Positions 15,616 to 23,411 of a stretch of 64,000 nucleotides of DNA are shown here, piece after piece. The stretch lies in contig JAFWPA010000036.1 of the NCBI GenBank assembly GCA_017509685.1, forward strand, positions 1 through 64,000, read 5' to 3'. The stretch comes from Bacteroidales bacterium (GTDB lineage: Bacteria > Bacteroidota > Bacteroidia > Bacteroidales > UBA932). Each line of letters begins with the position of its first letter. The stretch's first letter is position 1. Both the position numbers and the translations under genes were made by a program. The notes below the pieces were generated by a model. That model did no database searches, was not told where the DNA came from, and saw only the letters and a program-made list of their open reading frames with translations.

Positions 15616-16851
15616 TTAACGGTATAAGTAATATAGTTTGGAAACCGAGCGGAAGTGGGCCGTATCCTTATTCCAAAAACCAACGATATCCGCCACTTTC
15701 ATTCGCTTCCCGAATTGTATTCTCACATAATCCGTGCCAGAGACGATATCCAGCATCCGCGTGCTGGCCAGCGGATAGGGGTTATGGTCCGGATAAAGTT
15801 CGTTAACGGCCTGCATCACATAGAATTGTACCAGGGACACGGGGGCGGCTTCCCAATCGGTGAAAAAGAGCTGCACACCGTGGAGCAGGATGCCTTTCTT
15901 GCTGCCGGCAATGGGTTTGTAATGGATGGTGCGGAAAGCGGTGCCGGGGATGTGATAGCTGTCCAGCCGGGCCTTGAGGGCATCGGCGTCCACCCATTCG
16001 GCGGCAAAGGTTTCGAAGGGGATGGTATAGCCCACGCCGGTATTCAAGTGGCCGAATTCCCCGCATATCCCGGAGGCAGGATAGCACAGGGCCGACCGTA
16101 GCGACGGAATGTTGGGAGAAGGAAGGATCCACGGCAGGCCCGTATCCTCGAACAGCATCCAGCGCTGCCAGCCGCGCATGGGCACCACGTTCAGGCGGCA
16201 GTGCAGCGGCTCCAGGTCCCCGGTCTGGCCGCGGTTCAGGCCTTCCTCGTTGATGAGGCTGGCCAGTTCACCCACGGTGAGGCCGTAGACAAAGGGGATG
16301 CGGAATTCACTCACAAAGGAGTAGAAACCATCCTGCACGTAGTTGCCTTCCACCTTGTTACCGCCCAACGGATTGGGCCGGTCCAGCACCAGGACTTCAA
16401 CATCGGCCTTGGCACAGGCGCGCATCACCAGACCCAGAGTGGAGATGAAGGTATAGCAGCGCGTACCCACGTCCTGGATATCGTAGACCATCACATCCAC
16501 CCCCTGCAGCATTTCCTGCGTGGGCTCCCGGGTAGGTCCGTAGAGGGAATACACGGGCAGGCCGGTCTTGGGGTCGATACTGTTGGCCACATGGTCTCCG
16601 GCGTATACGTCTCCGCGCACACCATGCTCAGGGCCGTAAAGCGCCACCAAATTCACCTCCGGCGCATCAAAGAAGATGTCAATGGTGGAACGGAGGTTCC
16701 TGTCCACGCCACTGGGGTTGGTCACCAGCCCCACGCGCTTGCCCCGCAGCTGCCGGAAACCCTCTTCCTGCAGCACGTCGATACCGGTAAGCACCTGCGC
16801 CCGGACCTGTAGCGCCAGGGCCAGCGCGCAGAGCGTGAAAAGGTAGCGCAT
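15616..16851 (-). CDS. namZ: NamZ-like exo-beta-N-acetylmuramidase (DUF1343)
   Basis: 411 residues from the chosen ATG at 16851 (an in-frame ATG at 16869 would add six residues before the signal peptide RYLFTLCALALALQVRAQ). DUF1343 proteins include NamZ, which removes terminal MurNAc from peptidoglycan fragments. Visible family features are GKRVGLVTNPSGVD near residue 40, LYGPEHGVRG near 75, VYDIQDVGTRCYTF near 130, LDRPNPLGG near 160 and SPNIPSL near 245. It lies directly downstream of murI in the same direction, suggesting a cell-wall recycling theme. A family member with another glycan substrate is possible. Confidence 0.85.
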   Translation of the reverse strand: MRYLFTLCALALALQVRAQVLTGIDVLQEEGFRQLRGKRVGLVTNPSGVDRNLRSTIDIFFDAPEVNLVALYGPEHGVRGDVYAGDHVANSIDPKTGLPVYSLYGPTREPTQEMLQGVDVMVYDIQDVGTRCYTFISTLGLVMRACAKADVEVLVLDRPNPLGGNKVEGNYVQDGFYSFVSEFRIPFVYGLTVGELASLINEEGLNRGQTGDLEPLHCRLNVVPMRGWQRWMLFEDTGLPWILPSPNIPSLRSALCYPASGICGEFGHLNTGVGYTIPFETFAAEWVDADALKARLDSYHIPGTAFRTIHYKPIAGSKKGILLHGVQLFFTDWEAAPVSLVQFYVMQAVNELYPDHNPYPLASTRMLDIVSGTDYVRIQFGKRMKVADIVGFWNKDTAHFRSVSKLYYLYR

Positions 16852-16863
16852 ATTATGTATATG

Positions 16864-16944
16864 TCTCATTATCAGTCACTTTATAAATTTTCTTTAGCCC
16901 CGCGAGCCTAAAGAAAATTACATAGAATGTTGATTATTAGCCAT
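16864..16944. repeat. Intergenic palindrome, copy 3
   Basis: Central hairpin TTTTCTTTAG / CTAAAGAAAA around a CCCCGCGAGC loop, with arms carrying ATTATCAGTCACTTTATAA and the mirrored TTGATTATTAGCC. It fills the gap between murI (its right arm runs into the murI stop) and namZ, both on minus. Confidence 0.75.
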
Positions 16945-17695
16945 TTGAGCATAGGGCAAAAATGCGGGACAGGGCGGTGGGATCGCCGGAGGAGTGGAGT
17001 TCTACGGAGAAGGGGCCGATGCCCAGGGGCGCGCCGCTTTCCCGGAGCAGGCGCTGGGTCTGGCGGGCGACGGCGGGGGCGGGGTCGATGACCTGTACCC
17101 CGGGGCCGGCGATGCGCTCGATGACCGGACGGAGGAAGGGATAGTGGGTGCAGCCCAGCACCACCACATCGGCGCCTTCGTCCAGCAGGGGCTGCAGGGA
17201 GGCGCGTACGGTAGATTCGGCCTGGGGGCCGTCCAGGATGCCTGCCTCGACCAGCTCCACGAAGCCCTGTCCCACGTGTTCCACCACGCGCACGTCGTCG
17301 GCGTACATCCCGCGGGTGTTCAGGTACTTGGACCCCTTGAGCGTGCCGGCGGTAGCCAGTACGCCGATGACCCCGGAACGGGTGCCCAGGGCGGCGGGCT
17401 TCACGGCCGGCTCCATCCCCACGAAGGGGACGTTGGGATACTCGGCGCGAAGGGTGGCGATGGCCGCGGCGGTGGCGGTGTTGCAGGCGACCACGATGAT
17501 ATCGGCCCCCTTGTCCAGAAGGAACTCCGTAATGAAACGGGCCCGGCGCTGGATATACAGGGCCGTCTTTTCCCCGTACGGGCAGTGCGCGTTGTCTGAA
17601 TAATACACAAAACGCTCCTGCGGAAGGAGTTTCACCAGCTCCCTGTACACGGAAAGACCGCCGCTGCCGGAATCGAATATGCCGATGGTTGCCAT
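16937..17695 (-). CDS. murI: Glutamate racemase
   Basis: 252 residues. It makes D-glutamate for peptidoglycan; cytosolic. The N-terminus has IGIFDSGSGGLSV, and the two catalytic cysteines lie in VVACNTATAAA (about residue 72) and LGCTHYPFL (about 181). Length is typical. In many Bacteroidota murI closes the bamA-ompH cluster, but here it is about 23 kb from that cluster. It is divergent from the DUF4922 gene across 53 bp, and its -7 box is 7 nt before the ATG. Confidence 0.95.
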   Translation of the reverse strand: MATIGIFDSGSGGLSVYRELVKLLPQERFVYYSDNAHCPYGEKTALYIQRRARFITEFLLDKGADIIVVACNTATAAAIATLRAEYPNVPFVGMEPAVKPAALGTRSGVIGVLATAGTLKGSKYLNTRGMYADDVRVVEHVGQGFVELVEAGILDGPQAESTVRASLQPLLDEGADVVVLGCTHYPFLRPVIERIAGPGVQVIDPAPAVARQTQRLLRESGAPLGIGPFSVELHSSGDPTALSRIFALCSNG

Positions 17696-17702
17696 ATCTT
17701 TA

Positions 17703-17710
17703 CAAAGTTA
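17703..17710 (-). promoter_or_regulatory. -7 element of murI (near-leaderless)
   Basis: Minus-strand TAACTTTG with 7 nt to the murI ATG. Confidence 0.55.
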
Positions 17711-17733
17711 ATCAAATTATGCAAAATAATGCG

Positions 17734-17741
17734 TATATTTA
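17734..17741 (+). promoter_or_regulatory. -7 element of the DUF4922 gene
   Basis: TATATTTA, one base off TAnnTTTG, with 7 nt to the ATG at 17749. Confidence 0.45.
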
Positions 17742-17748
17742 CGCTGTA

Positions 17749-19299
17749 ATGGCAACAGACATCGACAAATTCGTTCATGACCAGCTGTCCGTGTGGCCAG
17801 AGGTTGCGGCCAAATACCGCGCCCTCAAGAGTGCCCGCACCCGTACGCTGCCTTTCGGCGGAATGCTGGTAACCCTGCAGTCCAATCCGGGGCGCATGCC
17901 CATCTTCGACCACGGTTGCCCGCTGTGCGAGGAAAACTATATGGAACACCAGCACACCCTGCCCTTCGAAGGACGCAAGGGACGCAAGTACAACATCCTG
18001 GTGAACCGGGCTCCCATCTTCCCCAACCACCTGGTCATTACGCGGGACACCCACGTGCCCCAGACCATCTGGCACCGCTTCCCGGACATGCTGGACCTGG
18101 CCGCCAGCCTGGAGCATTACATTGTCTTTTACAACAGCCCCAACAGCGGCACCACTGTACCCGGACACGCCCATTTCCAGGCCTGCCCCATGGGTTATAT
18201 GCCGCTGGAGCGCGCCGCCGACAGAATCCTGCGGGAAATCGCCGCTGGGCGGGAGCCGGAGGAGGTGGAGTTCATCGGCCAAACCCGCGACGCCCAACTG
18301 TACCATTACAAGCGTTTCAACCGCGGCATCTTCTTCCTGCGGGCGCAGACGTCCAAGTCCATGGCCAAGCAGTTCTACCGCCTGCTGGACTGCCTGAATC
18401 TGGTGGCCGAAGAAACCGAGCCCCGTTTCAACGCCTTCGCCTATTGCAGCGAGGGTGAATACCGCGCCGTGGTCACGCTGCGCAGCGCCAGCCGTCCTTC
18501 CTGCTACTTCGAGAGCGGGGACAAACACTTTTCCATCAGCCCCGGTGCGGCCGATATGGCCGGTTTCGTGGTAGTGCCCGAGGTAGAGGACTTCCCCCGC
18601 CTGGACGCCGACGTCCTGCGGCAGATTTACGAGGACGTCACCTTGAGCGAAGCCCAGGAAAAGCACCTTCTGTGGCGCCTGGTGCGCACGCAGCCCCGTA
18701 TCGAGGTAGGCGTGAGCGCCGCCGCGCAGATTCGCTTCGAAATCATCTCCGACGGCGCCGGTCCCCAGACCGTGAGCTACCGGGAGGGCAAGATAGACTA
18801 CAATGGCGTCCTGTACGACGAACTCATCTTCGAGGCCGCCACCATCTCTACCCTTTTCGCCGAGCCTTCCTTTATCTTATATGCCGATTACGGCCCGCGC
18901 CGCTACGCCGGCACCCTAAAATTCATCGCGGAAGGCAATCAGGTGCGCGCCGTGAACCTGCTGGGGGCCGAGGACTACCTCCTGAGCGTGGTTTCCCTGT
19001 ATCCGGAAAGCGAGCAGAAAGAGCAGGCCATCCGGCTGCGCCGCTGGGTCACGGACCAGATGGCCCGCCGGCAGATAGGCAGCCGCCCCGTACTGGGTCC
19101 GGAACTGTGCAGTACGCCCGGTGTGGTCACCTGGGTGGAACATCGGCCCGTGCAGGAGAAATCCCCGGAAGAGCTGCCCGCCCACAGCCACTACGATGTG
19201 TGCGCCGATGAGCACTGCCAGTTGTACATCGGCCTTACGGAAAAAGCCGATGCCGCCGCACGCGCGGCCATTGACGAAACGTGGGGACAGTTAGAGTAG
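17749..19299 (+). CDS. DUF4922 (HIT/GalT-like) protein fused to a truncated SpoIID/LytB-like domain
   Basis: 516 residues, no signal peptide. The N-terminal ~300 residues look like DUF4922: a CPLCEENY zinc-type pair near residue 64, an NRAPIFPNHLVI strand near 90, and the histidine-triad-like GHAHFQACPMG near 139, as in nucleotidyl transferases of the HIT/GalT fold. From about residue 320 the pattern changes to a SpoIID/LytB-like region, with EDYLLSVVSLYPES near 406 and YDVCADEHCQLYIGL near 482. It stops soon after, where SpoIID domains normally continue. The 3' end overlaps the convergent Nudix gene by 9 bp. The reaction is unknown. Confidence 0.8.
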   Translation: MATDIDKFVHDQLSVWPEVAAKYRALKSARTRTLPFGGMLVTLQSNPGRMPIFDHGCPLCEENYMEHQHTLPFEGRKGRKYNILVNRAPIFPNHLVITRDTHVPQTIWHRFPDMLDLAASLEHYIVFYNSPNSGTTVPGHAHFQACPMGYMPLERAADRILREIAAGREPEEVEFIGQTRDAQLYHYKRFNRGIFFLRAQTSKSMAKQFYRLLDCLNLVAEETEPRFNAFAYCSEGEYRAVVTLRSASRPSCYFESGDKHFSISPGAADMAGFVVVPEVEDFPRLDADVLRQIYEDVTLSEAQEKHLLWRLVRTQPRIEVGVSAAAQIRFEIISDGAGPQTVSYREGKIDYNGVLYDELIFEAATISTLFAEPSFILYADYGPRRYAGTLKFIAEGNQVRAVNLLGAEDYLLSVVSLYPESEQKEQAIRLRRWVTDQMARRQIGSRPVLGPELCSTPGVVTWVEHRPVQEKSPEELPAHSHYDVCADEHCQLYIGLTEKADAAARAAIDETWGQLE

Positions 19300-19887
19300 T
19301 GCTTTCAGCTGCTCCCGGATGCGGATGTAGTCGGCCCGGAAAGTGGGCGTGATCCAGCCGGCCAGCAGGGCCTCGTCGATTTCCTCGTAGGTAAACCATT
19401 TGCCCTCGGTGACCTCTGCGTTGTCAGGAGCCAGCGTGGGATGTCCCACGGCGGCATACATGAACACGAATTCCCGGTCCCGCGGGCTTTCATAGATGTG
19501 CGTTCCCAGCAAGATGGGATTGAATCCGTACAGACCCAGTTCTTCGGCGGCCTCGCGGTACAGGGCTTCCTCGGCCTGTTCGCCATAGTTCACGTGACCG
19601 CCCACACCGCTGTCCCACAAGCCGGGAAAACGGTTCTTGGCCATGGAGCGTTTCTGGAGGTATACCCTGCCCTCACGGTCAATCAGATGCAGATGGACTA
19701 CGGGATGCAGGGCCTTGGAGCCGCCTCCCCCGTGGCACCAGCTGCGGGCTGCCTGTCCGTAAACCAGGCCGCTGGGCTCTATCAGAGGCAGGATTTCCCC
19801 CTGGGGCCGGGGCTGCTTGCCGGGCCTGTCCACGCTGGGGCGCGGATACAGCGGAGCGGGTTCAGACGGGTAAACGAGGTCGAACAT
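19291..19887 (-). CDS. Nudix hydrolase
   Basis: 198 residues. The Nudix box spans residues ~96-120, with GHVNYGEQAEEALYREAAEE in the expected GX5EX7REUXEEXGU spacing. It is preceded by HPVVHLHLIDREG and QKRSMAKNRFPGLWD, as in isopentenyl-diphosphate-isomerase-like Nudix proteins. The substrate is not predictable. About 25 Pro-rich residues precede the usual start of the family ('PLIEPSGLVYGQA'). It is 2 bp downstream of the AspT-type transporter and ends inside the 3' end of the DUF4922 gene. Confidence 0.88.
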   Translation of the reverse strand: MFDLVYPSEPAPLYPRPSVDRPGKQPRPQGEILPLIEPSGLVYGQAARSWCHGGGGSKALHPVVHLHLIDREGRVYLQKRSMAKNRFPGLWDSGVGGHVNYGEQAEEALYREAAEELGLYGFNPILLGTHIYESPRDREFVFMYAAVGHPTLAPDNAEVTEGKWFTYEEIDEALLAGWITPTFRADYIRIREQLKALL

Positions 19888-19889
19888 CG

Positions 19890-21572
19890 CTAAGACATGG
19901 CAATTAAGATGAGTAACTGGGCTACCAGCACGCGCAGGAACATGGACAGCGGATACACCGTGGCGTAGTTCACGGAAGTGTGGTCACTGCCATACAGGCC
20001 CTGGGCGAAGGCCAGCACGGGCGGATTGGTGCAGGAGCCGCTGATAAGGCCGCAGATCTGGTAGAAGTTCAGCTTGCACAGGCGGGCCACCACAAAGGTG
20101 ATGCACAGCGGGATCAGGGTGATACCGGCGCCATAAAGGATCCACCAGTAACCACCGCCCACGATGGAGCTCCAGAACTCTTCGCCGGCGCCGATACCCA
20201 CAGCCGCCAGGAACAGCGAAATGCCGATTTCCCGAATCATCAGGTTGGCGCTGGCCGTAGTGTAGGTGGTTATCTTGTGCTTGGGACCCCAGTGTCCCAG
20301 CAGGATGGCAATGATGAGCGGACCGCCGGCCAGGCCCAGTTTGATGGCCTGCGGGATGCCGGGGAAATGAATGGGGATGGAACCGAAGATGACGCCCACC
20401 ACAATACCCATAAAGATGGGAACCAGGTTGGGTTTATTGAGGTCTTCGGCGGAATTGCCCACAATCTTGGCCACATGGTCGATATTCTGTTCCGTGCCCA
20501 CGCACACCAGGGCGTCGCCCATCTGGATGTACAGGTCCTTGTTGGCCACCAGTTCCACGCCGGCGCGAACCACGCGGGTGACGCTTACGCCATAAGCGCT
20601 GCGGAACAGCAGTTCCTTCAGTTTCTTACCGGTAAGGCTGGGCTTGGTCACCACAATGCGGCGGGTGACCATACTGTGATCCTTCTTCACCCAGTCTTCC
20701 ACGTGCATATCCACTTCCCGGCCGAAGAGGATGCGAATCTTGTCCACTTCGCCCTGGGAGGTTACGATGAGGAGCTTGTCCCCTTCTTCCAGGACCACAT
20801 CGGCCGACGGGAAGAGAATCTCCTCCCCCTTCATCACGCGGGACACCACGAACTCTCCGCCGAAGGAATGCAGGACATCCGTGAGATTCTTGCCGAAGAT
20901 GGCGGGATTCTCCACCGCCACGTGCATACGGCGGGCTTTGTCCATGGCATCGGCCTCGGATTCAAGTTCGGCCAGTTCCTTCTTATGGTCAATCTTGAAA
21001 ATGGCCTTGAAGAGGATAATCACGAAAATGACGCCGATAACGCCCATCGGATAGGCCACGGCATAGGCCGATGCCAGCTTCTCCGATGCGGCGCTGGCCG
21101 CCGCAGCACTGCTGCCGCCGGACACCGACACGTCGATAAAAGACTGCTGGGCGGCACCCAGGCCGGGAGTGTTGGTAACGGCGCCGGACATCACGCCCAC
21201 CATCGTCTTGAGGTCCTCGCCGGAAATGGCGGAGATGGCGTAGGTGACCAGCGCAGCCAGCAGGATGTTCATCACGGCCAGCAGGTTCATCTTCACGCCG
21301 CCCTGCTTGAAGGACTGGAAGAAACCGGGACCCACCTGCAGGCCGATGGAGAACACGAAGAGGATGAGGCCGAACTCCTTGACGAAGTGCAGCACATCCA
21401 CGTCTACCCGAAAGCCCAGATGGCCCATCAGGATGCCCATGAACAGAATCCAGGTGGAACCCAGGGAAATACCCTTTATCTTGAACCGGCCCACATATAA
21501 GCCCGTGCCGATGACGAACGCCAGCAGCATGATGGAATGGGCGATGCCCAGGCCGAAGAATAAGTCGTGCAT
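19890..21572 (-). CDS. AspT/YidE-type transporter with two RCK_C (TrkA_C) domains
   Basis: 560 residues; inner membrane. Five or so N-terminal membrane segments (residues ~5-195), two cytosolic RCK_C domains (~210-385, with VVLEEGDKLLIVTSQGEVDK and QMGDALVCVGTEQ), then a second membrane half (~390-560) match the aspartate:alanine exchanger family. Both halves have conserved GxxxGVMSGAVTNTPGLGAA- and GLISGSCTNPPVLAFA-type motifs. The substrate is unknown; AspT exchanges aspartate and alanine, but most YidE relatives are uncharacterised. It starts 2 bp after the thioesterase stop. The frame is open upstream, but the ATG at 21572 fits the membrane topology and spacing. Confidence 0.88.
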   Translation of the reverse strand: MHDLFFGLGIAHSIMLLAFVIGTGLYVGRFKIKGISLGSTWILFMGILMGHLGFRVDVDVLHFVKEFGLILFVFSIGLQVGPGFFQSFKQGGVKMNLLAVMNILLAALVTYAISAISGEDLKTMVGVMSGAVTNTPGLGAAQQSFIDVSVSGGSSAAAASAASEKLASAYAVAYPMGVIGVIFVIILFKAIFKIDHKKELAELESEADAMDKARRMHVAVENPAIFGKNLTDVLHSFGGEFVVSRVMKGEEILFPSADVVLEEGDKLLIVTSQGEVDKIRILFGREVDMHVEDWVKKDHSMVTRRIVVTKPSLTGKKLKELLFRSAYGVSVTRVVRAGVELVANKDLYIQMGDALVCVGTEQNIDHVAKIVGNSAEDLNKPNLVPIFMGIVVGVIFGSIPIHFPGIPQAIKLGLAGGPLIIAILLGHWGPKHKITTYTTASANLMIREIGISLFLAAVGIGAGEEFWSSIVGGGYWWILYGAGITLIPLCITFVVARLCKLNFYQICGLISGSCTNPPVLAFAQGLYGSDHTSVNYATVYPLSMFLRVLVAQLLILIAMS

Positions 21573-21574
21573 AG

Positions 21575-22321
21575 TTAAAACTCCATTTTCACCACAAAGC
21601 AGGATTTGCCGTCCACGCGGCCTTCCACGTACCACGCATCGCCATCCTGCAACCGGAACAGCCGGACCGTTTCCCCAGCCGTGGTTTCCCGGTTGAAATT
21701 GATATATAAGTCTTTCATCGGCTGCAATGCCACCTCCTGTGGCAGGCAGTCCATCGCCCACACCACATAACGCACGTTATTGGTATGGCCGATAATGTCA
21801 ATGTCTGAATACGCCACCGTATGCTCCCCCACTTCCGTCTCTGTCACGCCTTTCGGGAACAACACCTTCGGGGCTTCCTGTTCAATGGCGTGGTCCACGG
21901 GATAGTCCAGCACCAAGGAAGGCGGAAGTTCGTCCGGTCGCACGAAGTGACGGGTGCGCTCGTCAATGACCACCCAGGAACTGGTGGCCCGCACGGCGGT
22001 GGTTCCGTCGGGGCCTTTCAGGTCGAAGTCACGCAGATAGAACAGGCCGTTAGCGCCCTTGTGCCAGGTATAGAGGCTGGCCGTCTGGTGCCAGCGAAGC
22101 ATCTCTTCAAAACGGACGTGCATACGGGTAAGCACCCAGGCGGTATGGTGCACGTGCAGATTCTCATAGCCGAATCCCAGCGCCTGCGCCGCCCAGTATG
22201 CGATTTCCTGGGCCAAATCCATGAATGCAGCCGGCCGCAGTACGGCGTTGCAATTGGTCTGATAGCAGGGAATGCAAACGTCCTGACGAAACTTATACCC
22301 TTCCTGGATCACCGGTTCCAT
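21575..22321 (-). CDS. Acyl-ACP thioesterase
   Basis: 248 residues, two tandem hotdog folds as in the FatA/FatB-like bacterial family. It would release fatty acids from acyl-ACP. The first hotdog has CNAVLRPAAFMDLAQEIAYW and WVLTRMHVRFEEM, and the second begins at about residue 150 with EHTVAYSDIDIIGHTNNVRY, where Asn-His-Asn/Thr-type residues form the active site. ATG at 22321 is chosen because the similarity starts there, 7 bp after the HU-CCDC81 stop. It is part of a tight run (HU-CCDC81, thioesterase, transporter, Nudix). Confidence 0.9.
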   Translation of the reverse strand: MEPVIQEGYKFRQDVCIPCYQTNCNAVLRPAAFMDLAQEIAYWAAQALGFGYENLHVHHTAWVLTRMHVRFEEMLRWHQTASLYTWHKGANGLFYLRDFDLKGPDGTTAVRATSSWVVIDERTRHFVRPDELPPSLVLDYPVDHAIEQEAPKVLFPKGVTETEVGEHTVAYSDIDIIGHTNNVRYVVWAMDCLPQEVALQPMKDLYINFNRETTAGETVRLFRLQDGDAWYVEGRVDGKSCFVVKMEF

Positions 22322-22328
22322 ACCCTGT

Positions 22329-23183
22329 CTATTGATGCAAGATTTCCAGCTCTTCGGCAGAATACAGGAAGCTGTCCAGCCACTCCGGTGCCACACGGCC
22401 CACCACTGCCAGCGCCACGGCTGCCAGCACCACCAAAGCCACCAGAATCAGCAATATCCAGCCCAGCACCTTCCAGAAAGACTTTTTCTTGGGCGCGGCG
22501 ACAGGTTCCAGTTCGGGTTCAACAGCAGGTTCGGGCTCGGGTTCCACAACAGGTTCCGGCTCAGGCTCAACGACAGGCTCGGGTTCGGGTTCCACGACAG
22601 GTTCGGGCTCGGGTTCAACAATCGGTTCCGGCTCGGGCTCTGCAACAGGTTCGGGCTCCGGCTCGACAATCGGCTCGGGTTTCGGCTCAACCACAGGTTC
22701 GGGTTCAGGCTCTACGATCGGTTCCGGTTCTACCACCACGGGCGTAGGTTCCGGAGTTTCCTCATGGGTTTTGAGGGAGATAGGCTGCAGGCCGTAGCCG
22801 TTGGGATAGATGTCCAGGTTTTCATCGGCCACAAAGAAGAAGTGATTCTCGCGGGTGGCCCTGAGGCGGCCCAGGCCGGTGAGGACTAAGGTCTTGCGCA
22901 CCTTGAGGACCTCTTTCATCTCGGCCACGAAGTCGGCCAGGATGCGGCTGGCATCGGCCAGCGAGACGTCGTTGGACTTGGCGTACAGTTCTGCCAGCAG
23001 ATGGTCATCCCCCTGCTTGGGCGAGAAGTACAGCCTGCGGTAAGGCGGCAGGATGGTGTATCCGCGGTCTGCAAAAGCGGCCGGAACCAGTTCTGCCACA
23101 AAGCTGCCCATACCGGGCAGGGTAACGGAATCGTGGTCCATCACCACTTCTTTCACCATTTTTGCCAGGAGGTCAATATCCAT
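22329..23183 (-). CDS. HU-CCDC81-domain protein with Pro-Glu repeat linker and C-terminal membrane segment
   Basis: 284 residues. Two bacterial CCDC81-type HU domains (residues ~1-60 and ~62-130) are followed by about 85 residues of V-V-E-P-E-P-E-P-like octads, a KKK stop and one strong transmembrane helix (~240-265, [20 protein letters not shown]), then a short tail. In Bacteroidota this architecture usually continues into a periplasmic SPOR domain that binds denuded peptidoglycan; here only ~20 residues follow the helix, so the SPOR domain is absent. The charged linker would hold the HU domains away from the membrane on the cytosolic side. Function is unknown; a link between chromosome or cell-division machinery and the envelope is only inference. 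Confidence 0.85.
   Translation of the reverse strand: MDIDLLAKMVKEVVMDHDSVTLPGMGSFVAELVPAAFADRGYTILPPYRRLYFSPKQGDDHLLAELYAKSNDVSLADASRILADFVAEMKEVLKVRKTLVLTGLGRLRATRENHFFFVADENLDIYPNGYGLQPISLKTHEETPEPTPVVVEPEPIVEPEPEPVVEPKPEPIVEPEPEPVAEPEPEPIVEPEPEPVVEPEPEPVVEPEPEPVVEPEPEPAVEPELEPVAAPKKKSFWKVLGWILLILVALVVLAAVALAVVGRVAPEWLDSFLYSAEELEILHQ
22497..22755 (-). repeat. Tandem ~24-bp coding repeat (Pro-Glu octads)
   Basis: About ten tandem units of roughly 24 bp encode variants of V-V-E-P-E-P-E-P inside the HU-CCDC81 gene. Units differ at wobble bases, which argues for an old array, though copy number could still vary between strains. Confidence 0.8.
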
Positions 23184-23238
23184 TTTGTCTGCTGCTCAAT
23201 TCAATTTACAAAGATAGTAAAAAATTTTGCAGAAAAAC

Positions 23239-23269
23239 TTTGGAGAATCCAAAAAAGATTGTACCTTTG
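23239..23269 (+). promoter_or_regulatory. Promoter of tRNA-Asn
   Basis: TTTG at 23239-23242 and TACCTTTG at 23262-23269, separated by 19 bp, match the Bacteroidota -33/-7 consensus; the tRNA begins 30 bp downstream. Confidence 0.7.
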
Positions 23270-23298
23270 CAATCCCGTTCAACAAGAGCGGCAAATAT

Positions 23299-23372
23299 TC
23301 CTCCTTAGCTCAGTTGGTTAGAGCATCTGACTGTTAATCAGAGGGTCGTTGGTTCAAGTCCAACAGGGGGAG
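23299..23372 (+). tRNA. tRNA-Asn (GTT)
   Basis: Full cloverleaf: acceptor TCCTCCT/AGGGGGA, anticodon stem CTGAC.. with loop centred on GTT, and T-arm GTTCAAGTC. The CCA end is not fully encoded. Confidence 0.96.
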
Positions 23373-23377
23373 CAAAA

Positions 23378-23409
23378 GAGCGCCAGCAGCAATGCCGGCG
23401 CTCTTTTTT
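23378..23409 (+). terminator. Terminator after tRNA-Asn, also serving the convergent antiporter gene
   Basis: GAGCGCC (23378-23384) pairs with GGCGCTC (23397-23403), followed by TTTTTT. On the minus strand the stem is followed by TTTT, 3 bp past the antiporter stop. Confidence 0.75.
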
Positions 23410-23411
23410 GC

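Noticed and set aside
22497-22755. CRISPR-like repeat array
   Set aside because: The regular ~24-bp units are in-frame codons for Pro-Glu octads and have no spacers.
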